This document shows, piece after piece, positions 43,887 through 52,638 of a stretch of DNA of 64,000 nucleotides. The position numbers and the translations under genes are program-made. The stretch comes from Pseudomonadota bacterium. Lineage in GTDB: Bacteria; Pseudomonadota; Gammaproteobacteria; Steroidobacterales; Steroidobacteraceae. Below the pieces are notes generated by a model that searched no databases, was not told the DNA's origin, and was given only the letters and a program-made list of their open reading frames with translations. Positions within the stretch are counted from its first letter, which is position 1. Each line of letters starts with the position of its first letter. Location: positions 1-64,000 of the forward strand of contig JADJXW010000003.1 of assembly GCA_016720075.1 (NCBI GenBank), given 5' to 3'.

Positions 43887-44210
43887 ATGGATACACCCCC
43901 CTCCGCGCATGACTGCCTGCTGACGCTCTCGTGTCCGGCGGAGGTCGAAGAGGATCTCATCGACCTGCTGCGCGAGCATCCGGAATGGGTCAGTGGCTTC
44001 ACGTCACTGGCCGCGGAAGGTTTCGGCTCGGGCACCACGCTGCATTCCGCCATGGAGCAGGTGCGGGGCCGGTCACGACGCAGGCTGCTGCAGGTGGTGC
44101 TGTCGGCGGCAAGCGTCGAGCCGCTGATCGAGGTGCTGCGTACGGCCCTGCCCAGCGACGAGATCGCCTGGTGGACGATGCCGGTGAGGGGCTTCGGGAG
44201 GTTCGCATGA
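43887..44210 (+). CDS. DUF3240 family protein
   Basis: 107 residues, small soluble alpha/beta protein related in shape to PII/CutA-like folds. Typical phrases are CLLTLSCPAEVEEDLIDLLR and HPEWVSGFTSLAAEGFG. DUF3240 genes usually sit within heavy-metal RND operons, as here. It starts immediately after the pump stop and overlaps the TolC-like gene by 4 bases. The molecular role is unknown. Confidence 0.85.
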   Translation: MDTPPSAHDCLLTLSCPAEVEEDLIDLLREHPEWVSGFTSLAAEGFGSGTTLHSAMEQVRGRSRRRLLQVVLSAASVEPLIEVLRTALPSDEIAWWTMPVRGFGRFA

Positions 44211-45457
44211 AGCAGATCGCAGCCCTGGTGATGCTGGCGCTGGCGGCCACTGGCGCACAGGCGCAGGCGACGGCGGGATTGCCGGCCCCGGAAGACGTAA
44301 TGACCACCCTTCGTGACTCGCCCCGACTGCAGGTGCAGGTCGAGTCGATCGAACAGGGCGTGCAGCGCGAGCGCAAGCGGCGCGCCGGCCCGCATGAATG
44401 GCAGATCTCGGCGAGCCAGCAGCAGCGCACCGAAGCCAGCGGCCTGCGGTTCGACGAACAGGAATACGGCCTGCAACGCGCCATGCGCTGGCCCTGGAAG
44501 GCGTCCCTCGACTACCGGCTCGGCAGGCAGGAACGCCTGGTGGGCGAACTCAGCTACAGCGATGCCTGGCATGAAGCCGGTCGCGACCTGCTGGACATGT
44601 GGTTCGAGTGGGTGGGCACCGAAGAGGCGGTGAGGATCGCCGATGTGCAGCTGCAGTCACTGCGCGACCAGCAGCGCAGCGTGGAGCGCCGCGTGGAAGC
44701 CGGCGATGCCGCCGCCGTGGAGCTGCAGCTGGCCGATGCGGAAACCCGTCGGATGCAGTCCTCGCGCAATGCGGCGGCCGTGGCTGCGATGCGCGCCAGG
44801 GAGGCACTTGCCAGTGACTATCCGGGGTTGCCATTGAAACTGCCGATCCCGCTGGCGGAGCCGCAGGCGCTGCCGGGCACGGATGGTGAATGGATCGAGC
44901 ACATCACCTCCGACAACCACGAGCTGGAGCTGGCCGAAAGCCAGGCCGCGGCATCACGCCTTGCGGCCGAGCGGGCAGGCGCCGATCGCCTGGCGGATCC
45001 CACGCTGGCGCTGCACTACAGCGACAACCTCGACGGCAATCGCCGCCTTCTGGGCCTGACCGTGACGCTGCCCATCGGCGGCAGTGCCCGTTCGGCCGAT
45101 GCGGCGCTCGCGCGCAGCCAGTCGCGCGCCGCCGAGGCCAACTTGCGGCTGATTACCGACCACGTGCGCTCCGATGCCCGCGCCGCCATCGCAGCCGCGA
45201 GACTGAGCCTCGGGAACTGGCAGGATCTTTCCGAGGCCGCGGCACGCATGCGTCGCGCAGCCGATGCCGCTGCGCGCGGCTACGAACTGGGCGAGCTGGA
45301 CCTGTCGGTGACGCTGGCAGCGCGCCGCCAGGCGCTGGAGGCCGAGCAGCAGCTGATGATGGCGCAACTCACGGCGCTGCACGACCACGCGCGGGTGCTG
45401 CTGGATTCCCACCGGCTCTGGGCGCTGCCGGAAGGGCACGAGCCGATCGAGCCCTGA
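44207..45457 (+). CDS. TolC-family outer-membrane efflux channel (CzcC type)
   Basis: 416 residues. Signal peptide (AALVMLALAATGAQAQA). The two-fold TolC repeat is visible in long heptad-rich helices (LADAETRRMQSSRNAAAVAA, AESQAAASRLAAERAGADRL) with beta segments LALHYSDNLDGNRRLLGLTV. It would form the outer-membrane exit duct for the pump. The start is ATG at 44207, overlapping the DUF3240 stop. Confidence 0.88.
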   Translation: MKQIAALVMLALAATGAQAQATAGLPAPEDVMTTLRDSPRLQVQVESIEQGVQRERKRRAGPHEWQISASQQQRTEASGLRFDEQEYGLQRAMRWPWKASLDYRLGRQERLVGELSYSDAWHEAGRDLLDMWFEWVGTEEAVRIADVQLQSLRDQQRSVERRVEAGDAAAVELQLADAETRRMQSSRNAAAVAAMRAREALASDYPGLPLKLPIPLAEPQALPGTDGEWIEHITSDNHELELAESQAAASRLAAERAGADRLADPTLALHYSDNLDGNRRLLGLTVTLPIGGSARSADAALARSQSRAAEANLRLITDHVRSDARAAIAAARLSLGNWQDLSEAAARMRRAADAAARGYELGELDLSVTLAARRQALEAEQQLMMAQLTALHDHARVLLDSHRLWALPEGHEPIEP

Positions 45458-45475
45458 CCGGGTTACCATGCGCGA

Positions 45476-46156
45476 ATGAAATCCGTTTCCCGCGTTGCGC
45501 TGCTGTTGGCAGCCCTGGTTCCCGCGCTGGCGCTGGCCCATGGCGTGGCCGGCGGCGATGCCGCCTACGTGGCATCCAGCCGCGGCGTGAACGTGTTCCC
45601 GTTCATGTACCTGGGCGCCAAGCACATGGTCACCGGCTACGACCACCTGCTGTTCCTGGCCGGCGTCATTTTCTTTCTGTACCGGCTGAAGGACGTGGCG
45701 CTGTACGTCACGCTGTTCGCCATCGGGCACAGCACCACGCTGCTGGCCGGCGTGCTGGGCGGCATCCACGCCAATGCCTACATCGTCGATGCCATCATCG
45801 GCCTGTCGGTGGCGTACAAGGCTTTCGAGAACCTGGGCGGATTCCGCCGACTGGGCTGGCAGCTCGATACCCGCGCCGCGGTGCTGGGTTTCGGCTTTGT
45901 GCATGGCTTCGGTCTTGCCACCAAGCTGCAGGAGCTGTCGTTGTCGCCCGATGGCCTGGCGGCGAACCTCGTCAGCTTCAACGTGGGCGTGGAGCTGGGG
46001 CAGCTTGCCGCGCTCGGCATCATCCTCCTCGCGTTCAATTTCTGGCGGCGCTCACGCACGTTCCTGAGCGGCGCCTGGACGGCCAACGTGCTCATCATGG
46101 CCGCGGGCTTCGTGCTCATCGGCTACCAGCTTGCCGGCTACTGGCGCGGCGCCTGA
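45476..46156 (+). CDS. HupE/UreJ family membrane protein
   Basis: 226 residues, signal peptide and about six helices. Conserved histidine motifs GYDHLLFLAGVIFF, FAIGHSTTLLAG and GFVHGFGLA are those of the HupE/UreJ family, which includes nickel/cobalt permease-like proteins. Within a metal-efflux operon it probably moves or senses the same metal group. It is 18 bases after the TolC-like gene and 15 before the next gene. Confidence 0.87.
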   Translation: MKSVSRVALLLAALVPALALAHGVAGGDAAYVASSRGVNVFPFMYLGAKHMVTGYDHLLFLAGVIFFLYRLKDVALYVTLFAIGHSTTLLAGVLGGIHANAYIVDAIIGLSVAYKAFENLGGFRRLGWQLDTRAAVLGFGFVHGFGLATKLQELSLSPDGLAANLVSFNVGVELGQLAALGIILLAFNFWRRSRTFLSGAWTANVLIMAAGFVLIGYQLAGYWRGA

Positions 46157-46171
46157 TCCTCCGGAGAAATC

Positions 46172-46822
46172 ATGGACACCCCGAAATCCCCCTTCCAGGT
46201 CGAGGCGCCCAGCGCGTCGCGGCTCATCAAGTCCGTGCTGATCGCGCTCGCGATTGCCGCCGTGGTACTGGTGGTCGTGGTGCTGCCGGCCGAATACGCC
46301 ATCGACCCCACCGGCATCGGCAGCAAGCTGGGGCTCACTCAGATGCGCCAGGGCGGCGGCGATGACATCCAGTTGAAGGACACGCTGGGCGGCAACGAGA
46401 ACGTGGGCCAGGTGCAGGTGGCCGATGTCGGCGAACCGCTGCCGCTGCCCAATCCGGCCGTCTTCCAGGGCGCGAAGGTGGCGCCGAAGAGCGAAACCAT
46501 CACCATCACGCTGCCCGTGGGCGGCGAAACCGAGGTGAAGGCCGTGCTCGCCGCAAACAAGGTGGTGCTCTATTCATGGAAGGCCGACAAGGGCGTGGTC
46601 TACGTGGACTTCCACGGCCATTCCCCGGACTGGACCAACAAGCAGGCCTTCGTGCGGTACCTCGAGGCCAAGGACGGCATCGCCGAAGACAGCGGCTCGC
46701 TGGTCGCCCCCTTTGCCGGCGAGCACGGCTGGTACTGGGTGAACATCGGCGATGACCCCGTCACGATCACGCTGCAGGTCAGCGGCTACTACGACGAAAT
46801 GAAGAACTACGGGGCGCTGTAG
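46172..46822 (+). CDS. single-helix anchored periplasmic protein of the metal operon
   Basis: 216 residues. One N-terminal membrane helix at about 19-38 (VLIALAIAAVVLVVVVLPAE), then a periplasmic domain with ETITITLPVGGETEVKAVLA, WKADKGVVYVDFHGHSPDW, EHGWYWVNIGDDPVTITLQV and SGYYDEMKNYGAL. Proteins of this kind are found next to HupE and RND genes and are usually called transmembrane anchor proteins; their role is not known. An AGGAG-like CCGGAGAA precedes the ATG. It is the last gene of the operon. Confidence 0.75.
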   Translation: MDTPKSPFQVEAPSASRLIKSVLIALAIAAVVLVVVVLPAEYAIDPTGIGSKLGLTQMRQGGGDDIQLKDTLGGNENVGQVQVADVGEPLPLPNPAVFQGAKVAPKSETITITLPVGGETEVKAVLAANKVVLYSWKADKGVVYVDFHGHSPDWTNKQAFVRYLEAKDGIAEDSGSLVAPFAGEHGWYWVNIGDDPVTITLQVSGYYDEMKNYGAL

Positions 46823-46839
46823 GCCGCATACAGGGCCCG

Positions 46840-46864
46840 GAACGGTTCTCATAACCGTTCTCAA
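46840..46864. promoter_or_regulatory. candidate Fur-type box upstream of the TonB receptor
   Basis: AACGGTT (46841-46847), five bases, AACCGTT (46853-46859), followed by CTCAA. The full stretch has the GAAxGxTTCTCAT.. look of Fur boxes, though it is more GC-rich than the classical site. It precedes a TonB-dependent receptor and PepSY gene pair, which are usually iron-regulated. Confidence 0.5.
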
Positions 46865-46929
46865 CTGGCGCCAGGGGCGCCCCCTCGCCAGCATCGCCGG
46901 CCACCTGCATGCTGCCTGGGGGCCTTTTC

Positions 46930-48903
46930 ATGTCCTTTCCCGTTTCCGCGCGCCATTCCGCGCTGCTGTTGCTGTGCGCCGCCTCGAACCCCGTTCTTGC
47001 TGCCTCCCCCGATCCCGCCCTGGATGAGGTCACGGTGACCGGCAGGCTCGAGGAAACCCTGCCTCAGGAGCTGTCCAGGTATGGCTCGCGGGTGGACACC
47101 ATCTCCTCCGACCAGGTTGAGCGGGGCGGCTACAACGACGTCGCGCAGACCGTGCAGGCGCTGACGCCGGGACTCTACCTCTCGCCGCTGTCCGGCCCGT
47201 TCGACTACATGGAGCTGTCGCTGCAGGGCTCGCGCAGCAGCGAGGTGCTGTGGCTGGTCGACGGCATCCGCCTGAACAACCGCCTGTACAGCACCACCAC
47301 GCCGCTCGACACACTCCCGGCGCACATGGTCGAACGCATCGAGGTGCTGGAAGGTGGCGAGGGACTGTTCTACGGCACGCAGTCGGTGGCGGGCACGGTC
47401 AACATCGTCACCAAGCAGTTCTCCGACCAGCCCGACGGCCAGGTGGAGCTGGGACTCGACACCAACCACGGCAGGCATGCCAACGGATTCTTCCGCACCG
47501 CCATCGGCGAACACCGCTTCGTGGCCTATGCCTCGAAGGACAAGGCGGGTGGTTTCCAGCCCTTCGGTGACGCGGACTACCAGCCCAGCGGCACCGACCG
47601 CGAACGCGGCTACGACGTTGCCAGCTACGGCCTGAAGTACGCATACGATTTCGGCGGCGCGGCGCGCGCCAGCTTCGGCTACCAGCACACCGACGCCACG
47701 CTCGACTACGTGCGGCCCTTCGAGATCGCGCGGGCCTCCAACGACCGCAACGAGGACCTGCTCACCGGCAAGGTGGACATCTCGGCGGGCGAGAACCTGC
47801 AGCTGTACGTGAAGGGCTACTACCACGACTGGGACACGCTGTTCAGCCAGGTCAACAACAGCGGCGGCGGGGCCGTGGTGATCTCGGATCGCGAGTTCTG
47901 GGGATTCAAGGACTACGGCGCCAACCTGCTGGCGAAATACTCGCCGGGTGGCGCGCTGGAGTATCTGGCCGGCTGGGACTACCAGCACTACAGCGGCCAG
48001 GACCAGGTGTTCCTGATCGCGCCGAACGCCGAGACCGTGCACGCGCCCTTCGTGCAGGTGCGCACCACGGCAGGCTTCAGCCAGGACGTGCGTCTGTCGC
48101 TCGGCGCGCGCTACAACGATCCGGGCAAGGGCAAGTCATCGACGGTCTGGTCGGCCACGGGGCACTGGGACATCACGCCGGCGCTGTTCGCGCGCACCAG
48201 CTTCGGCACGGGGTTCCGGCTGCCCGATGCCTATGAGCTGTTCGTGATCGATCCATGCTGCGAGCAGGGCAACCCGAACCTGAAGCCCGAGCGCAGCCAG
48301 TACCTGAACCTGTCGATCGGCGGTCGCGCCGGCACCGCCGAGCAGCACCTCGGCTGGGAACTGGTTGGATTCTTCCGCGATGTGAAAGACCTGATCGACA
48401 TCGTGACCGGCCCGGGCGGCATCGACACGCTGGACAACGTGGCGGGAACCTCGAAGGTGCGGGGCGGCGAACTGATCCTCTCGGGTCGCATGGCGGGCGG
48501 ATTTTCCGCCAACGCCAGCCTGACGGTGACCGACGCGAAACCCGCGGGCGGCAGCCTGCAGCAGCAGGAAACGCCAAAGACGCTGGCAAAGCTAGCGCTG
48601 AACTACGCGCCGCGCGACGGCGCGCTGTTCGCCGGCCTCACGCTGCTGCGCACCGGCGACACCTTTCGCAGCGCCGCGGGCGCCCGCCGCAACTACGGCA
48701 ACTATGTCGTGCTCGACCTGAATGCCGGACTCAGGCTGGGCGCCGACCGGCGCCACCGCCTCAGCCTGCGGCTGGAGAATGCGCTGGATGAGCAATATGC
48801 CTCGCGCGTTCGCACCGGCACCACGGATGCCGGCGGCGCCTATGCCTTCTCCTTCCGCGGCGCGCCGCGCACACTGCATGCCAGTTACGCCTACGAGTTC
48901 TGA
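46930..48903 (+). CDS. TonB-dependent outer-membrane receptor
   Basis: 657 residues. Signal peptide (HSALLLLCAASNPVLAA), TonB box DEVTVTGRLEE, plug domain (about 45-155: RVDTISSDQVERGGYNDVAQ, LVDGIRLNNRLYSTTTPLD, ERIEVLEGGEGLFYG, SVAGTVNIVTK) and a 22-strand-type barrel ending LHASYAYEF. The ligand is probably a siderophore, haem or other metal chelate but is not determined. The chosen ATG has GGGGG eight bases upstream; an in-frame ATG at 46909 is less likely. A PepSY protein follows 11 bases later. Confidence 0.93.
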   Translation: MSFPVSARHSALLLLCAASNPVLAASPDPALDEVTVTGRLEETLPQELSRYGSRVDTISSDQVERGGYNDVAQTVQALTPGLYLSPLSGPFDYMELSLQGSRSSEVLWLVDGIRLNNRLYSTTTPLDTLPAHMVERIEVLEGGEGLFYGTQSVAGTVNIVTKQFSDQPDGQVELGLDTNHGRHANGFFRTAIGEHRFVAYASKDKAGGFQPFGDADYQPSGTDRERGYDVASYGLKYAYDFGGAARASFGYQHTDATLDYVRPFEIARASNDRNEDLLTGKVDISAGENLQLYVKGYYHDWDTLFSQVNNSGGGAVVISDREFWGFKDYGANLLAKYSPGGALEYLAGWDYQHYSGQDQVFLIAPNAETVHAPFVQVRTTAGFSQDVRLSLGARYNDPGKGKSSTVWSATGHWDITPALFARTSFGTGFRLPDAYELFVIDPCCEQGNPNLKPERSQYLNLSIGGRAGTAEQHLGWELVGFFRDVKDLIDIVTGPGGIDTLDNVAGTSKVRGGELILSGRMAGGFSANASLTVTDAKPAGGSLQQQETPKTLAKLALNYAPRDGALFAGLTLLRTGDTFRSAAGARRNYGNYVVLDLNAGLRLGADRRHRLSLRLENALDEQYASRVRTGTTDAGGAYAFSFRGAPRTLHASYAYEF

Positions 48904-48914
48904 TCGGGCCTGAC

Positions 48915-50333
48915 ATGTTGCGAACGCTGCTGTTCATCCACCGCTACCTGGCCGTGGCGGTGGGCCTGCTGATGGCCCTGTGGTGCCTGTCGGGCTTCGT
49001 GATGCTGTACCAGCAGTACCCCACGCTCACCGACGCCGAGCGACTGCGGGGCCTTCCTCCACTGCGTCTGGAGGGCTGCTGCCAGTCGGATTTCCTGGCG
49101 GGCGATGACGCCGCCGGCGGTGATTTCAGCATCCAGATGCAGCGCGGCGTGCCCGTGCTGCTGCAGGAAGGCAGCAGCCCCTTCGACCTCGCCAGCGGCA
49201 GGCCGCTGCGCGAGCCCACGCAGCAGCAGCTGCTCGGCATCGCGGCGGATCACGCCAGGGCCTCCGGCATCGCGGCCGAGCCACGCTGGCTGCGCGAGGG
49301 GGGCATGGACCAGTGGACGCTGCTGGCGGCCGGACGCGACCAGCGCATCGCCCAGGTGGCGCTGGGAGACGCCGCAGGCACACAGCTTTACCTGGCGCGC
49401 GACACCGGCGAACTGCTGCAGGACACCAGCCGCCGCGAGCGCGTGCTGGCGTGGCTGGGCGCCATTCCGCACTGGCTGTATCCGATCTCGCTGCGGCAGC
49501 ACGCGAAGCTGTGGTCGGACATCGTCATCTGGACGGCCGTGATCGGCACCTTCCTCACCGCCACCGGCCTGTATGTCGGCATCGCGCGCTGGCAGCGCCG
49601 GCGCGATGGTCGTCGCGCCTCGCCCTTTCGCGGCTGGTGGTACTGGCACCATGTGGCCGGCCTCATCTTCGGCGTGCTCGCGCTGACCTGGGTGTTCAGC
49701 GGCCTGCTGACGATGACGCCCTGGGGACTGTTTGCCGGCAGCGGCGTTGCCTGGCAGGTGGGTCCGCAGATATCGGGCACGCCGTCAGCCACTGATCTCA
49801 AGCGCTTCGTCGATGAAGCCCCGGCGCGGCTGGCCAATGGCGGTTTCGTGCGGCTGCGGTCCCAGCCGCTGGGCGGCAGGCTTTTCGTGCTGGCCGAGCG
49901 GGCCGATGGCAGCAGCCTGCGCGTGGATGCAGGCGGCGTCCCGGCGCCGCTCACCGAGGACGAACTGCGCGCTGCGCTGGCCGGTATCGACCCGCCACTG
50001 GCGGATCTGAGCCTGCTGCAGGGCGACGACGCCTACTACTACTCGCACAAAGAACGGCAGGAACTGCCGGTATGGCGCGCCGTCCTTGCCGACGGGCAGC
50101 GGACGCGGATCTACATCGGCGCGAACACCGGGCAGTTCAGGATCGTCGATGGGGATGCGCGCTGGATGCGCTGGCTGGAGCGCGGCCTGCATGGCCTGGA
50201 TTTCGCGGGCCTGCGCAAGCGCCCGCTGTGGGACATCGTCGCGCTGCTGCTGCTGGCCGGCGTGACGGTGGTGACCGTCAGCGGCGCGTGGATGGCGCTG
50301 CAGCGGCTGCGAAAGGATCTCAGCCGAAATTGA
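48915..50333 (+). CDS. PepSY-associated membrane protein
   Basis: 472 residues, about four to five helices: RTLLFIHRYLAVAVGLLMAL, ALWCLSGFVML, IVIWTAVIGTFLTATGLYVG, HHVAGLIFGVLALTWVFSG and ALLLLAGVTVVTVSGAWMAL. PepSY modules lie in the periplasmic parts (about 95-170 and 330-410). Such PepSY-TM proteins commonly accompany siderophore receptors and are proposed ferrisiderophore reductases. Histidines in helix 1 (IHRY) and helix 4 (HHV) could bind haem. Confidence 0.87.
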   Translation: MLRTLLFIHRYLAVAVGLLMALWCLSGFVMLYQQYPTLTDAERLRGLPPLRLEGCCQSDFLAGDDAAGGDFSIQMQRGVPVLLQEGSSPFDLASGRPLREPTQQQLLGIAADHARASGIAAEPRWLREGGMDQWTLLAAGRDQRIAQVALGDAAGTQLYLARDTGELLQDTSRRERVLAWLGAIPHWLYPISLRQHAKLWSDIVIWTAVIGTFLTATGLYVGIARWQRRRDGRRASPFRGWWYWHHVAGLIFGVLALTWVFSGLLTMTPWGLFAGSGVAWQVGPQISGTPSATDLKRFVDEAPARLANGGFVRLRSQPLGGRLFVLAERADGSSLRVDAGGVPAPLTEDELRAALAGIDPPLADLSLLQGDDAYYYSHKERQELPVWRAVLADGQRTRIYIGANTGQFRIVDGDARWMRWLERGLHGLDFAGLRKRPLWDIVALLLLAGVTVVTVSGAWMALQRLRKDLSRN

Positions 50334-50367
50334 TGGCTCACGGTGCAGCGCCGTGCCGGATCACGCC

Positions 50368-51486
50368 TCAGCCAAAATTGATGCGTGCTTCCAGGTTGGT
50401 GCGCGAGTCGGCGTTGGCCAGCGCATCGTCCATCGATACGCGCCCGGCCTTGAACAGGCCCACCAGCGAGTTGTCGAAGCTCTGGATGCCCTTCTCCGCG
50501 CTGTTGCGGATGGCTTCCTTGATGGTGCTGACGTCGCCCTTGCGGACGAGCTCAGAGATGTGCGGCGTGTTGAGCATCAGCTCCACGGCCGCAACGCGCT
50601 TGCCATCGACGCCCGGCAGCAGCCGCTGCGCGATGATGGCGCGCAGGTACTGCGAAAGATCGAGCAACACCTGCGGATGCTGGTTGTGCGGGAACATGTT
50701 GATGATGCGATCGAGCGTCTCGGCGCAGTTGTTGGCGTGCAGCGTGGCGAGCACCAGGTGGCCGGTGCCGGCGAGGTTGATCGCCGCCTCCATGCTCTCG
50801 GTGTCGCGGATCTCGCCGATGAGGATCACATCCGGGGCCGCGCGCATCACGCCGCGCAGCGCGCGGGCATACGTCTTGGTGTCGAGACCGACTTCGCGCT
50901 GGTTGACGATCGAGCGCTTGTTCGAGTGCAGGAACTCGATCGGATCCTCGATGGTGACGATGTGGTCGGCAAAGTTGTCGTTGCGGTAGTTGAGCATCGC
51001 CGCCAGCGTGGTGGACTTGCCCGAACCGGTGGCGCCCACCATCAGGATCAGCCCGCGCTTGAGCTTCGACAGGTCTGTCATGAGCTCCGGCATGCCAAGC
51101 TGGTCAAGCCGCGGCATGTCGGCCGTGATGTAGCGCATCACCATCGCGGGGAAGCCGCGCTGGTAGAAAATGGCCACGCGGAAGCGGCCGAGGCCGGGCT
51201 CCGAGATGGCGAAGTCGATCTCCAGTTCGCGCTGGAAGAACTCGATCTGCTCCGGCGTCATCAGCCCGAAGGCCGCGGCGCGCACCGCATCCGGGGTCAG
51301 CACCTGCTTGTTGATCGAATGGATCTGGCCCTCGATCTTGATCTTGATCGGGGCGTTGCAGGTGAAGAAAAGGTCCGAGGCGCCGCGCTCCACCATCAGC
51401 TTGAACAGCGGGCGGGTCTTCAGGCCGGCCGGCGTGGTGGCCACCTTGAAGTCATCGGCATCGGTTGTCTTTTCGGTCATGGTCAC
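50368..51486 (-). CDS. third PilT/PilU-type ATPase (PilU-like)
   Basis: 372 residues. A hexameric retraction-type ATPase of type IV pili. N-terminal PAS-like part LFKLMVERGASDLFFTCNAP, Walker A VGATGSGKSTT, Asp box TIEDPIEFLHSNKR, Walker B APDVILIGEIRDTESM and His box GHLVLATLHANNCAETLDR. The C-terminus has RKGDVSTIKEAIRNSAEKG, closer to PilU than PilT. It is a paralogue in addition to the standard PilT and PilU pair, with a 4-base overlap to the upstream pilU. Its distinct role is unknown. Confidence 0.88.
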   Translation of the reverse strand: MTMTEKTTDADDFKVATTPAGLKTRPLFKLMVERGASDLFFTCNAPIKIKIEGQIHSINKQVLTPDAVRAAAFGLMTPEQIEFFQRELEIDFAISEPGLGRFRVAIFYQRGFPAMVMRYITADMPRLDQLGMPELMTDLSKLKRGLILMVGATGSGKSTTLAAMLNYRNDNFADHIVTIEDPIEFLHSNKRSIVNQREVGLDTKTYARALRGVMRAAPDVILIGEIRDTESMEAAINLAGTGHLVLATLHANNCAETLDRIINMFPHNQHPQVLLDLSQYLRAIIAQRLLPGVDGKRVAAVELMLNTPHISELVRKGDVSTIKEAIRNSAEKGIQSFDNSLVGLFKAGRVSMDDALANADSRTNLEARINFG

Positions 51487-52637
51487 ATCATCCGCCCTTC
51501 ATCCTCGTCCATCAGCGACAGCCCGCCGGCATCGTCGGCCGGGCGACTGTCGCGCTTGCTTTCCAGCTTCACGCGCAGGCGCAACTCGTTCTTCGAGTCG
51601 GCGTTGCGGATGGCGTCGTCGTAGGAGACGAACCCGCCCTCGTACAGCTCGAACAGGCACTGGTCGAAGGTCTTCATGCCGAGGCGGTTCGAGCGCGACA
51701 TGACTTCCTTGATCTTGGCCACCTCGCCCTTGAAGATGAGGTCCTGGATCAGCGGCGAATTGAGCATGATCTCGGTGGCCGCGATGCGGCCCGCGCCGCC
51801 CTCGCGCGGGATCAGGCGCTGCGAGATCAGGCCGCGGATGTTCAGCGAAAGATCCATCAGCAGCTGCTCGCGCCGCTCTTCGGGGAAGAAGTTGATGATG
51901 CGGTCCAGCGCCTGGTTGGAGCTGTTGGCATGCAGCGTGGCCAGCACCAGGTGGCCGGTCTCGGCGAACTGGATGCCGTATTCCATCGTCTCGCGGTCGC
52001 GGATTTCGCCGATCAGGATGACGTCCGGCGCCTGGCGCAGCGTGTTCTTCAGCGCGTTGTGCCAGGAATCGGTATCGACGCCCACCTCGCGGTGCGTGAT
52101 CACGCAGCCCTTGTGGGGGTGCACGTACTCGACCGGGTCTTCGATCGTGACGATGTGGCCGCGGGTCTTCTCGTTGCGATAGCCCACCATGGCGGCGAGC
52201 GTGGTGGATTTACCCGAACCGGTGCCACCCACGATGATGACCAGGCCGCGCTTGGACAGCACCACCTCTTTCAGGATGGGCGGCAGGTCGAGCTCTTCAA
52301 AGCTGGGAATGGTGGGGTTGATCAGGCGGATGACGCAGCCCACCTGCCCCTGCTGCACGAAGGCGCTGACGCGGAAGCGGCCGATGCCCGGCGGCGCGAT
52401 CGCGAAATTGCACTCCTTGGTGGAGTCGAATTCCTTCGACTGGCGGTCGTTCATGATGGCGCGCACCAGCGTCGCCGACTGCTCACCGGTGAGCGCGCGC
52501 TCGGTCTGCGGGCGGATCTCGCCGTCCACCTTCACCGCCGGCGGGAAGCCCGCGGTGATGAACAGGTCCGAGGCCTTGCGCTCCACCACGCGGCGCAACA
52601 GGTCCTGGATGAGCTTTATGCCTTGTTCACGGTCCAT
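51483..52637 (-). CDS. pilU: type IV pilus retraction ATPase PilU
   Basis: 384 residues, very close to PilU of P. aeruginosa (382). PilU assists PilT in pilus depolymerisation. Motifs: LLRRVVERKASDLFITAGFP, Walker A VGGTGSGKSTT, TIEDPVEYVHPHKGCVITHR, Walker B APDVILIGEIRDRETM, His box GHLVLATLHANSSNQALDR, and an acidic C-terminal tail ending LMDEDEGRMM. It starts one base after the pilT stop and overlaps the third ATPase gene. Confidence 0.92.
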   Translation of the reverse strand: MDREQGIKLIQDLLRRVVERKASDLFITAGFPPAVKVDGEIRPQTERALTGEQSATLVRAIMNDRQSKEFDSTKECNFAIAPPGIGRFRVSAFVQQGQVGCVIRLINPTIPSFEELDLPPILKEVVLSKRGLVIIVGGTGSGKSTTLAAMVGYRNEKTRGHIVTIEDPVEYVHPHKGCVITHREVGVDTDSWHNALKNTLRQAPDVILIGEIRDRETMEYGIQFAETGHLVLATLHANSSNQALDRIINFFPEERREQLLMDLSLNIRGLISQRLIPREGGAGRIAATEIMLNSPLIQDLIFKGEVAKIKEVMSRSNRLGMKTFDQCLFELYEGGFVSYDDAIRNADSKNELRLRVKLESKRDSRPADDAGGLSLMDEDEGRMM

Positions 52638-52638
52638 C

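Noticed and set aside
39861..43979. Very long minus-strand open frame (1372 codons) opposite the RND adaptor and pump genes
   Set aside because: His/Gln/Arg-rich translation without domains; it is the antisense of two well-recognised genes in GC-rich DNA.
46909..46929. Earlier start codon for the TonB receptor
   Set aside because: Adds seven residues before a complete signal peptide, and the GGGGG ribosome site fits ATG at 46930.
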